The position numbers and the translations under genes are program-made. The notes under the pieces are model-generated. The model ran no database searches and was not told the DNA's origin. It saw nothing but the letters and a program-made list of their open reading frames with translations. From contig CM043967.1 in assembly GCA_014529385.2 (NCBI GenBank), positions 86,603,278 through 86,667,277 on the forward strand: 64,000 bases of DNA, in the 5' to 3' direction. Shown in pieces: positions 1-8,919 of the stretch (positions within the stretch are counted from its first letter, which is position 1; every line of letters begins with the position of its first letter). Source of the stretch: Adiantum capillus-veneris. Taxonomy: Eukaryota > Streptophyta > Polypodiopsida > Polypodiales > Pteridaceae.

Positions 1-354
1 GTCGTTCTTTAGCTTGCAATCTGTGTTAAAGAAGGATCTTCTCTTACCCGAGCTCTTTTCTTTCCCGCGGGCGCACCACTTGGCGGCCTTGCGCTCACAC
101 CAAGGTTGCTTTTTCCCACCTCACGTTGATTGGCCGACCGCTAGGTGCACGGTCTGCTCTCAATGAGTGAAAAGAGAAACAAGGGGAGGTTGGACAAGAC
201 CTTCTTTCTTGGGTTTCCTATCACTCTTCAAAAACACGATTAGGAATCGACATGCCCAAGTGGACTAGGGTTACGTGCGACCACAACAAGCAAAAAAAAA
301 TCTTGTGGTTCTTTCCTTGAGTGATACAGAACACTGCCAAAGCTCTGATACCAA
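1..354 (-). mobile_element. 5' leader of a GYP-A-type gypsy element (A0), rest lies left of the window
   Basis: This stretch aligns by eye with 27,725-28,077, the untranslated leader between gag and the 5' LTR of the GYP-A element. Shared landmarks are the cgggcgcacc block, the gattggccg block and the run before the PBS. Read on the minus strand, it lies just downstream of the 5' LTR at 355-1,558, so the gag and pol of this copy must lie outside the window. No coding frame is supported here. Confidence 0.8.
341..352 (-). other. Primer binding site of A0 (initiator tRNA-Met type)
   Basis: The plus strand reads gctctgatacca, so the minus strand reads TGGTATCAGAGC, the usual plant PBS complementary to the 3' end of initiator tRNA-Met. 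It lies two bases inside the LTR edge at 355. This fixes both the element orientation (minus) and the LTR boundary. Confidence 0.85.
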
Positions 355-1558
355 TGTAAGGTGCAGCAGAAGTGAATGTTGAACTTTGATCAAGATGAGT
401 GCTCCGAACTGTGCTCAAGGGTTCCTTTTACTTACGGAAGGGAGAGCCTTCCGTTCCTTTAATGAGAGAGTGCAAATGATCATACACAAAGTGGATAAAC
501 ACTGTGAATGAAGGTGCTGAGAGTGAGAGATAGAGAGAGAAGAATACGACACCAAAATGTTGTCAAACCCTTCTACAAGGGCCCTACTCTCTATGGCGAG
601 AGAGGTCTATGCTATTGATTGCACAATCCTCGTACAATGGTCTAAATGCAATGGACTTGCGGACGATGTCGACGACGACGACGACGAGACGGGCTGAAAA
701 CTGAAAACGCTAGGGGCTGAAATCTGCAAATCTTGTATCTGCTGAATTCTGACTCTATGTCGGTGACGACAACGGTGATGACGATGCGACGAGGATGCGC
801 TGAAAACACAGATGCTGAAATCTGCGAATAGCGGGCTGAATCTGCAAACATTGGCTGATTTGACCGTGCGGCGAGAATCTGTTGCGGGAAGGTGAGATCT
901 GCAAGGTTTGGGGGATTGCAGTGCGGAGTTGGACTGCTGAAAACTGAAAACGCTGATGCAAAAAATGGGTTCTGTCGCCAAGAAACTGCAAATGCCAGGG
1001 CTGATCTGTTGTTCTAAAAATGCTAGGGCTGTTGCTGCAAAAAATGCTAGACAATCTGCTGGAATCTGCTAACGCCAGGCTGATCTGCAAACTGCAAAAC
1101 GCTGGGGCTGATCTACAGTTGTTGAAAACGCTAGGCTGATCTTGATGGCTGAAAAACACCAAGTCCTCGTGCCGGTCTTGTTGAGAAGGTGCATTGCCAG
1201 AACTTGGTTCCCTGCTGCCTCTTCTGCCAGAAAGTGCTAGCGCTAGCTTTCTTATATATTAACTTGCCAAAGTTGCCCTACCCAGTTTCCAACAAAGTCA
1301 CTTAATAATAATAAGTGAAAAATGGCTAAAATAGGGAAAATGGGTTCTATGCACTGTAAAATGCTTCTGATGGGTACTGACTGTAATCTGATGATCATGC
1401 TGTGTGCGACCAGAGGAAATGCAACTACTCTAAGTGCCTAGACATGCACGGCCTTCGAACAAACTCACATAGGTGCCAGAACACTTCCTAAGCTGAACCG
1501 AACCCTAGTCATGAAGTAGCTTGTCCACATGCACATAGGGTTAGATGTGGACGTGACA
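355..1558 (-). repeat. LTR of GYP-A-type element A0 (5' LTR, minus orientation)
   Basis: The LTR runs from TGTAAGGTGCAGC to GTGACA on the plus strand, about 1.2 kb. Its start matches the other A-family LTRs at 15,317, 17,138 and 28,078. It contains scattered ctgaaaacgct motifs and GACGAC/ATGACG runs like those copies. It belongs to a diverged subfamily, because the middle copy at 16,242-17,137 resembles it more than the other A LTRs do. Beyond 1,558 the sequence switches to the 3' end of GYP-B, so A0 was inserted into GYP-B. The matching duplication cannot be checked because the other end is outside the window. Confidence 0.8.
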
Positions 1559-1946
1559 CTCAGACCATGATTAGTCGGCAACGTATTTAGTAATCGCATC
1601 TAGATCTAGTCGGGATCTCACAGATGCCCAATTAACTAATCCATATTGCAATCATGTCTATAGAGATTTATGAGACTGAAATGTTGCGGTCATTTCGTCT
1701 TTCAGTTCCTGCACTCAAACAAGTCAAGTACAAATCAATTGTATCATTTTCGGGAATTCCAGGTCATAAAGTCATACAGCAAAATATTGTCAGCGCAGCA
1801 GAATCCCTGAAACCCAAAGGGACATCAGTGACTCTATAGCAAAAATCGGGGTAATCTGTTGACAAGGGAGCGGAGTAACTCCCCTCTTGTGCAAACCCGC
1901 TGCACTAGATTCACCCATGCTAAAATCGGGGTTCTATCGGAGTAGA
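1559..1946 (-). other. 3' untranslated region of GYP-B
   Basis: No coding frame is supported. The segment matches, in reverse complement, the region downstream of the GYP-F1 pol (about 50,740-51,120), including the ggggttccatttgaagtag-like start and the gtcactgatgtctcttt-like middle. A short plus-strand open frame at 1,654-1,839 is a shadow. Confidence 0.65.
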
Positions 1947-2633
1947 CTATGCTAAACCGAATGCTTTAAGATAAAGTTCCAAAATCTGAGCAGTATCTGC
2001 TAGGTCCTCCTCCTCCATCCACTTCGCATCCAATGCAGGGTAGTTCTTGAATTTAACCAAGAACCGCCTAATCACTTTACCTTTAATCTTTCTATCTTTA
2101 TGTGCCAATATCTGTTTTGGAACGAGGATCTCCTCGCTTTCCTCCACTTCGGGTTGCTCATCTGGCTCCCCATCATCGGGCACATCGCCTTTAAAAGGCT
2201 TCAAGAGACTCACATGAAAAGCATTGTGAATTCTCGAAGTATCGGGCAACTTCAGTCTAAAGGAGACATCATTTATCTTTTCTTTTATCTCGAAAGGTCC
2301 ATAGTATCTCATGCTAAGCTTTGGAAAAAAGCCGCTCCTTATCTTTTTCTTTCTTAGGCGTGCCCTCTCAAAACGTAAGAGCACCCAATCGTCTTCCTTT
2401 AATTTCAAATCGCAACGATGTCGATCTGTTGCCTTTTTGTGTCTTTCTTGAGATTTCGCTAAAGCCTCTCGGACCTTGGCAAAAGCAGTGTCCAAGTCCC
2501 TCGTGTACTGGTCGGCTTCAAAAATCTTATCTTTCGTGCTAAGGAAGGGTGGAACCTTCGTAGCACCTTCAATAATCTCAAATGGCGCCTTCCTCGTCGA
2601 AGAGTGGATCGTGTTATTGCAGACAAATTCCAC
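1947..2633 (-). pseudogene. GYP-B integrase C-terminal part with chromodomain
   Basis: The open frame of 228 residues begins inside the integrase ([20 protein letters not shown], the stretch after the catalytic Glu). It continues through the GPY/F-like block ([33 protein letters not shown]) and ends in a chromodomain ([36 protein letters not shown]). Chromodomains at the integrase end define chromoviruses and are thought to steer insertion to marked chromatin. The catalytic part is in neighbouring frames to the right, so this is a fragment of pol, not a gene of its own. Confidence 0.85.
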
Positions 2634-3640
2634 CGAGGGAATTTTTTTTTTCCCATTGAGTCTTCTGATCAGAAATGTAAGACTTCAATAAATACAGTAC
2701 GATTGAATTTGCAACCTCAGATTGCCCATCTATCTGCGGGTGGAAAGATGACGAGAACTGCAACCGTGTGCCAATGTTCTCCCAAATAGCCTTCCAAAAC
2801 AAACTCATGAATCGGGGATCTCTGTCAGAGACTATTGTCTCAGGATGCCATGTAATCTGGATATTTGGGCAATGAACAGTCTCGCTAAATGATCCGGCTT
2901 GACTGTTTTCTTTACTGGAATGAAATGAGCTTGCTTGCTAAATCTGTCAATATCAGTCCAGATACCATTGTGCCCACTCTGTGTCTTCGGGAGATCAAAA
3001 AAGGAAATCCATAGTAATACTTTCCGAGGGGCGGGTAGAATGGTTAAAGGTTGTAACAATGTTAAAGGCTGTAACAATTCCTGTGCTTTATGCCATCCAT
3101 AGTAATACTTTCCCAGGGGCGGGTGGGAATGGTTAAAGGTTGTAACAATCCCTGTGCTTTATGCCTGTCAAACTTGACCTTTTGGTATACCAAGCAACTA
3201 CGTACAAAGTCGTCCACATCCTTCTTGAGTCTCGGCCAAAAGAAGCAACGCTCCACACCTTTCAAGGTGGTGTCAATGCCGTGGTGACCCGAAAAAGGTG
3301 GACAATGGCATTTAGTTGGAACCTTTTCCCTCAATGGCTGTGTAAAGCACAACATCGTTTTCTTCATCAAGTAGCCATCGCGTATGGAATATCCCGCTAC
3401 TACCTTCCCATTATGTATTCGAGTGAATACATCAGAAAAATCTGGATCTGTGGCGTACTGATCGACCATGTCCTCGAAGCTTGTATGATGAATCGCGGAA
3501 CTAGCCAAGACTAACGGCTTCTGGGACAAAGCATTTGCCACCAAGTTCTTCTGTCCCTGTACATGGACAATCTGGAAGTGAAACTGTGACAAGATATTAG
3601 CCCACCGCATCTGCTTTTTCGAAAGCTGCTTTTGTGACAA
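2614..3640 (-). pseudogene. GYP-B integrase zinc-binding and core domains, with RNase H tail, in broken frames
   Basis: Three overlapping frames carry pol in order. 3,062-3,640 has the RNase H tail (RWANILSQFHFQIVHVQG, then a DALS motif as NALSQK) and the integrase HHCC region (HCPPFSGHHGIDTTLKG, CLVYQKVKFDRH). 2,832-3,077 has part of the core (GIWTDIDRFSKQAHFIPVKK). 2,614-2,808 has the FHPQIDGQSEVANS block containing the catalytic Glu. Near 3,005-3,170 a segment of about 100 bp (gggaggggcgggt/ggttaaaggttgtaacaat) is present twice and breaks the core frame. Confidence 0.8.
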
Positions 3641-4500
3641 GTAGCTTAAACTCTAATGATGAGTGAAGATTGTAAAATCGGCTCCGAGTAGGTAATGTCG
3701 CCACTGAGTAAGAGCATGGATAACCGCCAAAAGCTTCGAATGACTTTTGCAAATCCGGCAAAGTCAAAGCTGGTCTCGTAGTCAATTTCTCTTTCAAAGT
3801 CTGAAAGGCAGTCACCTCTGTGGGTCCCACGAGAAAGGGACTCCTTTTTGTGTCAGAATGTGCAAAGGGAGAAGCGACCTCTGCAAACTTTCGAATGAAC
3901 CACCGGTAGTAAGAACACAATTCAAAGAAGCTTCTAACTTTATGAACATTCTTCAAGTCAGGCCAATCGCGGATATTGTTATTTTTGGTCAGATCTATTT
4001 GTACTTTTCCAGTTGAGACGATGTGTCCCAAGAAATGTATCTCAGGCAAGAAAAAATCGCTCTTTTTGAAATGTATAAGCAATTTATGCTTCCTTAGTGT
4101 CCGGAAAACCCACAAATGATCAGTATTCTCTGAAAATCCAAAAAATGAAAGCTGTCTTGTAGACGTCTTCAGGAGCAGTACAGATATGATGATAATCACT
4201 TCTTCATATCAATTCGGCAAGTAGAATCTGAAGTCTGTCGAGTATATCATCGATCCTCGTAATGTGGAAATCTGTTCTGGTTCATTGTTTCTTTATCTTG
4301 GTCTCGGCTGACGCTGTAAGGTGGCCGGTTGGTGGTGTACTACCACGAATCAATCATGTGATCTTCACGACGTAAAGGAGGTAACTCGCTTTATACGCCT
4401 TCAGAGAAACAGTCAGACTTTATTGCAGAAAAATCTTGTCGTTTCTTTTCGAGGTCAAACATATTCGACCTTCAATCATCATTTAGTTCTTTCAAGAAAA
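3597..4500 (-). pseudogene. GYP-B reverse transcriptase/RNase H remnant with internal deletions
   Basis: 3,597-4,199 encodes the RT thumb and connection (FLPEIHFLGHIVSTGKVQ, then VHKVRSFFELCSYYRWFIRK) and part of RNase H, with indels. The catalytic FFDD region and the RT fingers are mostly missing. At 4,210-4,280 only the segment equal to 48,190-48,255 of GYP-F1 remains. At 4,295-4,385 the segment before the RT (equal to about 47,985-48,060) remains. This copy could not make a working RT. Confidence 0.75.
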
Positions 4501-4601
4501 ATCGAGTAAAGAAACTGAATTTTGTTAAGTACAATCTTTTCTGCACTCGTCTGTCCTTTCGGCTTTCTTCCCTACCTGAGAGGAGAAGTATTGGCTACAT
4601 G

Positions 4602-4868
4602 CTATCTCGAGTAAATCTTATCAATTGGGTAATTCTTCAGGTGTCTCGCCAATCTCGGGTCCCTGAAGTACTTAATCAATCTGTTCACAAATATGCCAAT
4701 CTGCAGTCGACTTTTGTACTTTGTTTTGGCAAACTTGTCCGTTGAAAAAAAAATATTTGTCCAAATCTTCATTCTTTTCTTGAGTTCCCGCATTGGGATT
4801 TTCAACTTTTCTTTGCCTTCCTCCCATTGAGAGGTGTCATCTCTGTCAAATTCTTCATGAGAACCCAT
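4602..4868 (-). pseudogene. Possible gag remnant of GYP-B
   Basis: An 88-residue frame rich in Lys and Arg (KKRMKIW, YFRDPRLARHLKNYPID) lies between the RT remnant and the 5' LTR, where gag is expected. The RDPRLARHL phrase loosely recalls AKDPKFAKYM in the GYP-F1 gag start near 38,900. The match is weak and I assign it mainly by position. Confidence 0.4.
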
Positions 4869-5138
4869 GTGTAATCTGGGATTCTTTATGGCTTTATGCC
4901 TTGTAAGACAGAGCGATGAAGACGGGAGCGCGCCTGATGCGCGATGTATGAAGGGTGGGAGTCGCTAATAAGTTCGGGGTCGGGGCATTAAGGTTGAAGA
5001 TTCTTTCACAAAAGTCTACGTGTGTTGCAAAAAGTCCGGGGTCGGGACACGAAGATTCTTTCACAAGAAGATTCTTTCACAAAGGTTTGCGTGTGCTGCA
5101 AAAGGTATCGGATCCTCTGTAGAAGAAGAATCTTTTGT
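4869..5138 (-). other. Leader/gag-start region of GYP-B, no intact frame
   Basis: This is the expected site of the untranslated leader and gag start between the PBS and the gag remnant. It holds a direct repeat: agattctttcacaa occurs near 5,000, 5,050 and 5,066, and a gttcggggtcggg-like phrase occurs twice (about 4,970 and 5,035). No protein can be supported. Confidence 0.5.
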
Positions 5139-5150
5139 GCTCTGGTACCA
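5139..5150 (-). other. Primer binding site of GYP-B
   Basis: The plus strand reads gctctggtacca, one change from the consensus gctctgatacca. The minus strand is therefore a slightly decayed initiator tRNA-Met PBS. It lies one base from the LTR edge (TGTAACAAAC at 5,152). Confidence 0.75.
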
Positions 5151-5151
5151 C

Positions 5152-5702
5152 TGTAACAAACTTGGACACCCCAAGTCTAGATTCTACCGCGACATAGCAG
5201 AGATTCACTTCAAAACAATTCACAAAAGACGACACGGGCCGGCGTAGTTCCGTGCCCAGAGGTATTGGCCCCAAAGACTGGTGCCCCTTTTGGTATTTCT
5301 TTTTATATTAATCTTTGAGCAAAGTACAACTCCCATAGGGTCCTCCGCTCTCAGACTCTGCGTCCAGATGTTTTGAAGAGTGAGGCTCTTAGGGCTCTTT
5401 TATTCTTACAAGGGATGCCAAAAGCAGAGCCTCAAAAGTCAGAGCCTCAAAAACTGGCAAAAAGCAGCCAGCGCAAATTACGGAATTCCATACAGTACTG
5501 CCACGTCAGCATGTCAGCGCAAAACTCGAAAATCTGTACGGTACTGCCACGTCAGCTGTTAGCACAAAAGCATGGATTTCTGTACAGTACTGCCATGTCA
5601 GCTATCAGCGCAAAATCAGGGATTTCCGTACAATATTGCCACGTCATTACTTTGCCGTGTGTGTGTGTCCGGGTTGCATTGCCACGTCATCAATTTGTGA
5701 TA
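5152..5702 (-). repeat. 5' LTR of GYP-B (F family)
   Basis: It starts TGTAACAAACTTGGACA, like the F-family LTRs at 39,200 and (reverse) 53,735. On the plus strand it ends near TTTGTGATA, where the family end GTGACA has mutated. Read on the minus strand it holds, in order, four U3 repeats with TGACGTGGC-like cores (5,465-5,690) and the shared TATA/GAAATACC/GGGGCC module (about 5,264-5,312). Length is about 550 bp against about 600-680 bp for the other F LTRs. Confidence 0.8.
5465..5690 (-). repeat. Four iterated U3 repeats with GCCACGTCA cores in the GYP-B LTR
   Basis: A unit of about 50-55 bp is repeated imperfectly. It reads cagcgcaaa, then a ggaatttc-like block, then gtacagtactgccacgtca. 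ACGT-core elements of this kind are typical plant bZIP binding sites, so the array may be a U3 enhancer. The same unit recurs in the G-family LTRs and the other F-family LTRs. Confidence 0.65.
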
Positions 5703-5722
5703 GCCCCCCCTTTCTTTGTCAT

Positions 5723-5876
5723 ATCTCGTGTCCAAGAAAGTTGTGAAGCAAGCTGAGATATGTCATCTCAAACTCCTTTGCTAAGGTCTCCATAGTATTG
5801 CGTATATGTGGGTCATGGCTACTTGCGATCACAAGATTGTCCACACACAAGATAACAAGAGTCACCAATCGTCCCT
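5723..5876 (-). pseudogene. Ty1/copia reverse transcriptase fragment
   Basis: The minus strand encodes LVTLVILCVDNLVIASS, a decayed form of the copia RT active-site strand (normally LxLYVDDLLI). It is followed by EFEMTYLSLLHNFLGHEI, matching the usual FEMTDLGLLHYFLG stretch. The active-site YVDD is degraded to CVDN. It has no other copia domains next to it, so it is a scrap left by rearrangement. Confidence 0.65.
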
Positions 5877-5989
5877 CTGAAATGAGATATAATATCTAGG
5901 TCCATAGAAGAACAATGAAAGGAATGTCATAGGGAGAAAGAATCATTCTTCTGGTATCACAACTGGTCGTACTCAAAATGCATGGTTTT

Positions 5990-6124
5990 CAAAATTTGGG
6001 ATGGATAAAGTTTTCAGTGGCTCCTGGATCAAAGAAGATAATTGCTTTATTGCCACGAATCTTTCCATAAGCTCTGCATAATTCTCTAGTATTAAGTGAA
6101 AGAACAGATCTAGGACAATCTTTG
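5990..6124 (-). pseudogene. Ty3/gypsy protease fragment
   Basis: The minus strand reads LNTRELCRAYGKIRGNKA and then IIFFDPGATENFIHPKF. This is the protease start seen in GYP-D (ELCKAWGKVRDQ, IFFDPGAKENFISPE). It is cut off on the right by the G-family LTR at 6,125 and on the left by unrelated sequence that leads into the copia fragment. Confidence 0.65.
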
Positions 6125-6792
6125 TGTCATAGGACGGGCACCACGTGCCAACGGAAAAGAACAGGCTCAAGAGACTTTTAGCACTTCAATAACAACCGAA
6201 ACTGAGAGTATTGGCCCCAAACCTTGGCACCCCTTTTGGTATTTCTTTATATTACTTAAACTCGATACAACGCCGGTACTTGCGCTCTGCAGCTTCTCAC
6301 TAAAGCGTGCCAGTGAATGAGCCCTTTGCACATATTTAAAGGCCCTTGGCCTCAGAAGCAGTTACATGAAAAGCAATAAACTCAAAAGCATCTGGTCCAA
6401 AAGCTGCCAGCGCAAAAGCAGGAAATTCCTACAACTCTGCCACATCAGCAGTCAACGTAAAACGTGGAAATCCGTACAACTCTGCCACGTAAGTAGGCCA
6501 TCGCAAAATTTGGAAACCCGTACAATCTGCCACGTCACCAGGCCAGCGCAAAATCCGAAAATCCGTACTTCTTTGCCATGTCATCAGCTGGTTACGATGT
6601 CTTTTGTGTGCGTGAGGGTCCAACTTTATTTTAATGCCTTGGGTCCCATCAGACGGGGTCCCATAAGTTGGTGGGAACTTCTTCCGCTTCTTCTTCTTCT
6701 ACTGCTTCTGCTCTAAGGGTTTAGGCCCCTCGCTCGTGATCTGAAGGTTGGCTCCATTCTTTAGTGACTTGACACGTCAGCAGTTTGTGACA
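6125..6792 (-). repeat. 3' LTR of an older G-family element (G0), minus orientation
   Basis: On the plus strand it runs from TGTCATAGGACGGGCACC to TTTGTGACA. It is the reverse complement of the NA-G LTRs, with clear divergence. The 3-bp tcc that follows is the end of its polypurine tract. The rest of the element resumes at 9,487 beyond the NA-G insertion. It carries four U3 repeats and the TATA/GAAATACC module (6,213-6,260). Confidence 0.8.
6405..6600 (-). repeat. Four iterated U3 repeats in the G0 LTR
   Basis: Units of about 50 bp show cagcgcaaaa, then ggaaattcc-like, then gtacaactctgccacgtca-like blocks, four times with drift. They are the same unit type as in the GYP-B LTR (5,465-5,690), although the remaining LTR sequence differs. 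Confidence 0.6.
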
Positions 6793-6795
6793 TCC

Positions 6796-7368
6796 TGTCA
6801 CCAACTGTTGACGTGTCAAGCCTTGAAGAATGGAGCCAACCTGCAGATCTCGGCCAAGGGGCCTCAACCCTAGAAGTAGCATAAGAAGCAACAAAAGCAA
6901 CATAAGAAGCAGAAGCAATTGATGACGTGGCAAATCTGTACGGATAGCCCGGATTTTGCGTTGACTGTTGACGTGGCAGACTGTACAGATTTCCGTGATT
7001 TATGCTGGCACCTTTTTGGCATTGCTTTTGGACTAGAAGCTTTTGAGTTTGAAGGCTTTTCATGTAAACTGCTTTTCATAGGCCAAGGGCCTTTAAATAT
7101 GTGCTAAGGGCTAATTCTCTGGCATGCTTCCTGGAGAAGGTGTAGAGTCTGGAGTACCGGCTTGTACTGGGTTGATGCAATATAAAGAAATATCGAAAGG
7201 GGCGCCAAGGTTTGGGGCCAATACTCTTTGGGGTGGAATTCCGCTACTTCGTGTCGCGTGTTTCTCTCTTTCTCTCTCTCTCTCTGTGTGTGTTCAGTTG
7301 TTATTGAAGTACTAAAAGTTTGTTGAGTCTGTTCTTTTCTATTGGGACGTGGTGCCCGTCTTGTGACA
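6796..7368 (+). repeat. 5' LTR of NA-G
   Basis: It runs from TGTCACCAACTG to TTGTGACA, 573 bp, with TG...CA ends. Two U3 repeats lie at 6,918-7,010 with TGACGTGGC cores. A TATA-like gcaatataaag at about 7,180 leads into gaaatatcgaaagggg and ggtttggggcc, the module shared with other families. A short TC-rich tract (7,261-7,288) lies in the presumed R/U5 part. Confidence 0.85.
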
Positions 7369-7369
7369 C

Positions 7370-7381
7370 TGGTATCAGAGC
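7370..7381 (+). other. Primer binding site of NA-G
   Basis: The sequence tggtatcagagc begins one base after the 5' LTR end. It is a perfect initiator tRNA-Met PBS and fixes the plus orientation. Confidence 0.9.
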
Positions 7382-7480
7382 ATCAAGTGTGTGCTTTTCT
7401 GAAAGCATATCGGTCCTACCAAAGAGCAAACAAAGCAAGATCACACTTCCAAAGTTCATTGGAAATTTAAGCTTCGTGCT

Positions 7481-7984
7481 GTGACCCCGGACTTATTAGC
7501 CACTCCCACGCTTACTTCATCGCGCATTGGATGCGCTCCTGTCTTCACCGCTCATGTCTTACAGGGCATAAGCCATAAAGATCACTTGCAAGAGAAGGAT
7601 CCAAGGTTTGTTTTGAGTCACTTTTTTTCTCAAAAGCAGTGCCATGCAGATATTGATGTCTATAGCTACCAAGCCACACACTTCCAAGGACTTGGCAAGC
7701 TTTCAAGACAATTTTTTGCCCGAAGTCATATGGTTTCTGACATCTTCCTTCGGAGTGCAACTTCTGGCAGAGTGGGGTATCCTGAAATGCTTGCCATGGT
7801 TACCCTAGCAGATTATAATTTGAAATTTCTAGACATCTCTCAACAGGTGTCTCTTGTTGATAACCTCGGAGGTCTAGTGCGATTGCTATGTCTTGGGAGT
7901 ACCATCGCCGCCAGGGGAACACTATTTGTCCAAGAGGTGATGGATGATACTGTGGTTGGCTACGACCTTATGAAAGAAATCTAA
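7481..7984 (+). CDS. NA-G open frame of unknown function, 167 residues
   Basis: The frame begins MTPDLLATPTLTSS and ends VVGYDLMKEI followed by TAA. I do not recognise gag, protease or any pol motif, and there is no zinc knuckle or obvious signal peptide. The family relative G0 preserves the last 30 or so codons and the stop in reverse complement at about 10,396-10,485 (LSIQELMDHVVVGYELMEGI against LFVQEVMDDTVVGYDLMKEI). Most differences there are conservative, which suggests the frame was once translated. It might be a degenerate gag or a captured host fragment. I cannot decide. Confidence 0.5.
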   Translation: MTPDLLATPTLTSSRIGCAPVFTAHVLQGISHKDHLQEKDPRFVLSHFFSQKQCHADIDVYSYQATHFQGLGKLSRQFFARSHMVSDIFLRSATSGRVGYPEMLAMVTLADYNLKFLDISQQVSLVDNLGGLVRLLCLGSTIAARGTLFVQEVMDDTVVGYDLMKEI

Positions 7985-8234
7985 TGCTAATTTTTTGGTG
8001 CAGGTTACAGGATGGAAAGTCATCGACTTTTCGAGCTCGATTGATGTCGAGATTGTTTTTTTAAGTTTGTGTTCTGTTTGAGAACTTGCTTGGTGATCCT
8101 GTTTGAAATGGATGCTATCTGTTTTAAACCTGTCTTGGTGCCGATTTGAATTGTTTGACTCTGTTTTTAAGTATTGGTTTCAATGATTGGTGATTTTACT
8201 CTTGGGTGGAGAAGTGAGAAATATTGTATTGGTA

Positions 8235-8455
8235 TTGTTTGAACCTCGGAACGATGCAGGTCGATGCTTGGGGAGCGTTTTGTTGTATGTTTGAAACTCT
8301 CGGAACGACGAAGGTTGATGTCTGGGGAGCATTCTGTTGTATGCTAGAAAACCTCCGAATGATGCAGGCCATGCATGGGGAGCGTTTGGTTGTATGCTTG
8401 AACCTCCAAGCGACGCAGACTGCAGTCTGGGGAGCGTTTGGTTGTACAGTCCTCT
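8235..8455 (+). repeat. Tandem repeat of about 57 bp, four imperfect copies, in NA-G interior
   Basis: Each unit contains a ggaacgatgcagg-like phrase, tggggagcgttttg and ttgtatg. The four copies end near 8,288, 8,345, 8,398 and 8,450. The plus-strand frame through it (8,224-8,457) shows the repeat as WGAFCCM-like phrases, but it has no known relatives and I treat it as non-coding. Confidence 0.65.
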
Positions 8456-8903
8456 GAGCTCATGGCCCATATCTTTTTAGGTTATTTGCGGGGGGAGTGA
8501 CGAGGTAGTTGTTGAGTAGCTTCATAGCGCAGACCGTTTGTCTCGGGGGAGTGCTCAGCGACGTTGTTTGTTGTGTCTTGTAACATGCATATGTAAGCAT
8601 TTGTGTTGCATTGTGATGTGCCAACTACTGAATATTCCTAACTGGATGAGATTGCCTCGGTATGTAATTTTAGTGCATCAAGACACCCATGGAAGATTAG
8701 TGCGGTCTGGGTGTGACGGCTAATTTTACTACTCCGACCTGGACGAAAGGAGAAGCCAACTCCTTGATCAAAAGAGGCGAAAGGAGAAGCCAACTCCTTC
8801 ACCAAAATAATAGCAAACTGATTGAATGTCCCTCGGAAAAAAATAAATTTGAGCTAACTTGAGTTGTTTTGTAGATATTCTGTAATCGCGGAAGATTACT
8901 TTC

Positions 8904-8919
8904 TTTCAAGAAGGGGGGA
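8904..8919 (+). other. Polypurine tract of NA-G
   Basis: The sequence tttcaagaagggggga lies directly before the 3' LTR start TGTCACC at 8,920. It is the expected plus-strand priming site. F-family and GYP-D tracts look alike (tttcaagaggggggta). Confidence 0.8.

Larger units (their letters stand above)
1559..5702 (-). mobile_element. GYP-B: decayed F-family Ty3/gypsy chromovirus, interrupted at its 3' end by A0
   Basis: Reading right to left: an LTR (5,152-5,702), a PBS, a gag remnant, a badly deleted RT, RNase H, integrase with chromodomain, and a 3' untranslated region that ends at the A0 insertion. The order and peptides match GYP-F1 at 46,337-51,330 on the plus strand. The 3' untranslated part (1,559-1,946) is recognisably the reverse complement of 50,740-51,120. 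Many stops, frameshifts and an internal loss of much of the RT show this copy is dead. Confidence 0.85.

Noticed and set aside
341-352. tRNA-like matches (gctctgatacca) at 341, 28,065, 29,303, 39,187 and 62,160
   Set aside because: They are 12-base primer binding sites beside LTRs. No tRNA gene body is present.
8235-8455. Possible CRISPR array (regular repeats of about 57 bp)
   Set aside because: The units are imperfect along their full length with no conserved-repeat/variable-spacer pattern, and the context is a plant retrotransposon.
8224-8457. A 77-codon repeat protein (WGAFCCM-like units)
   Set aside because: It follows passively from the 57-bp tandem repeat, and the units change phase relative to their boundaries.
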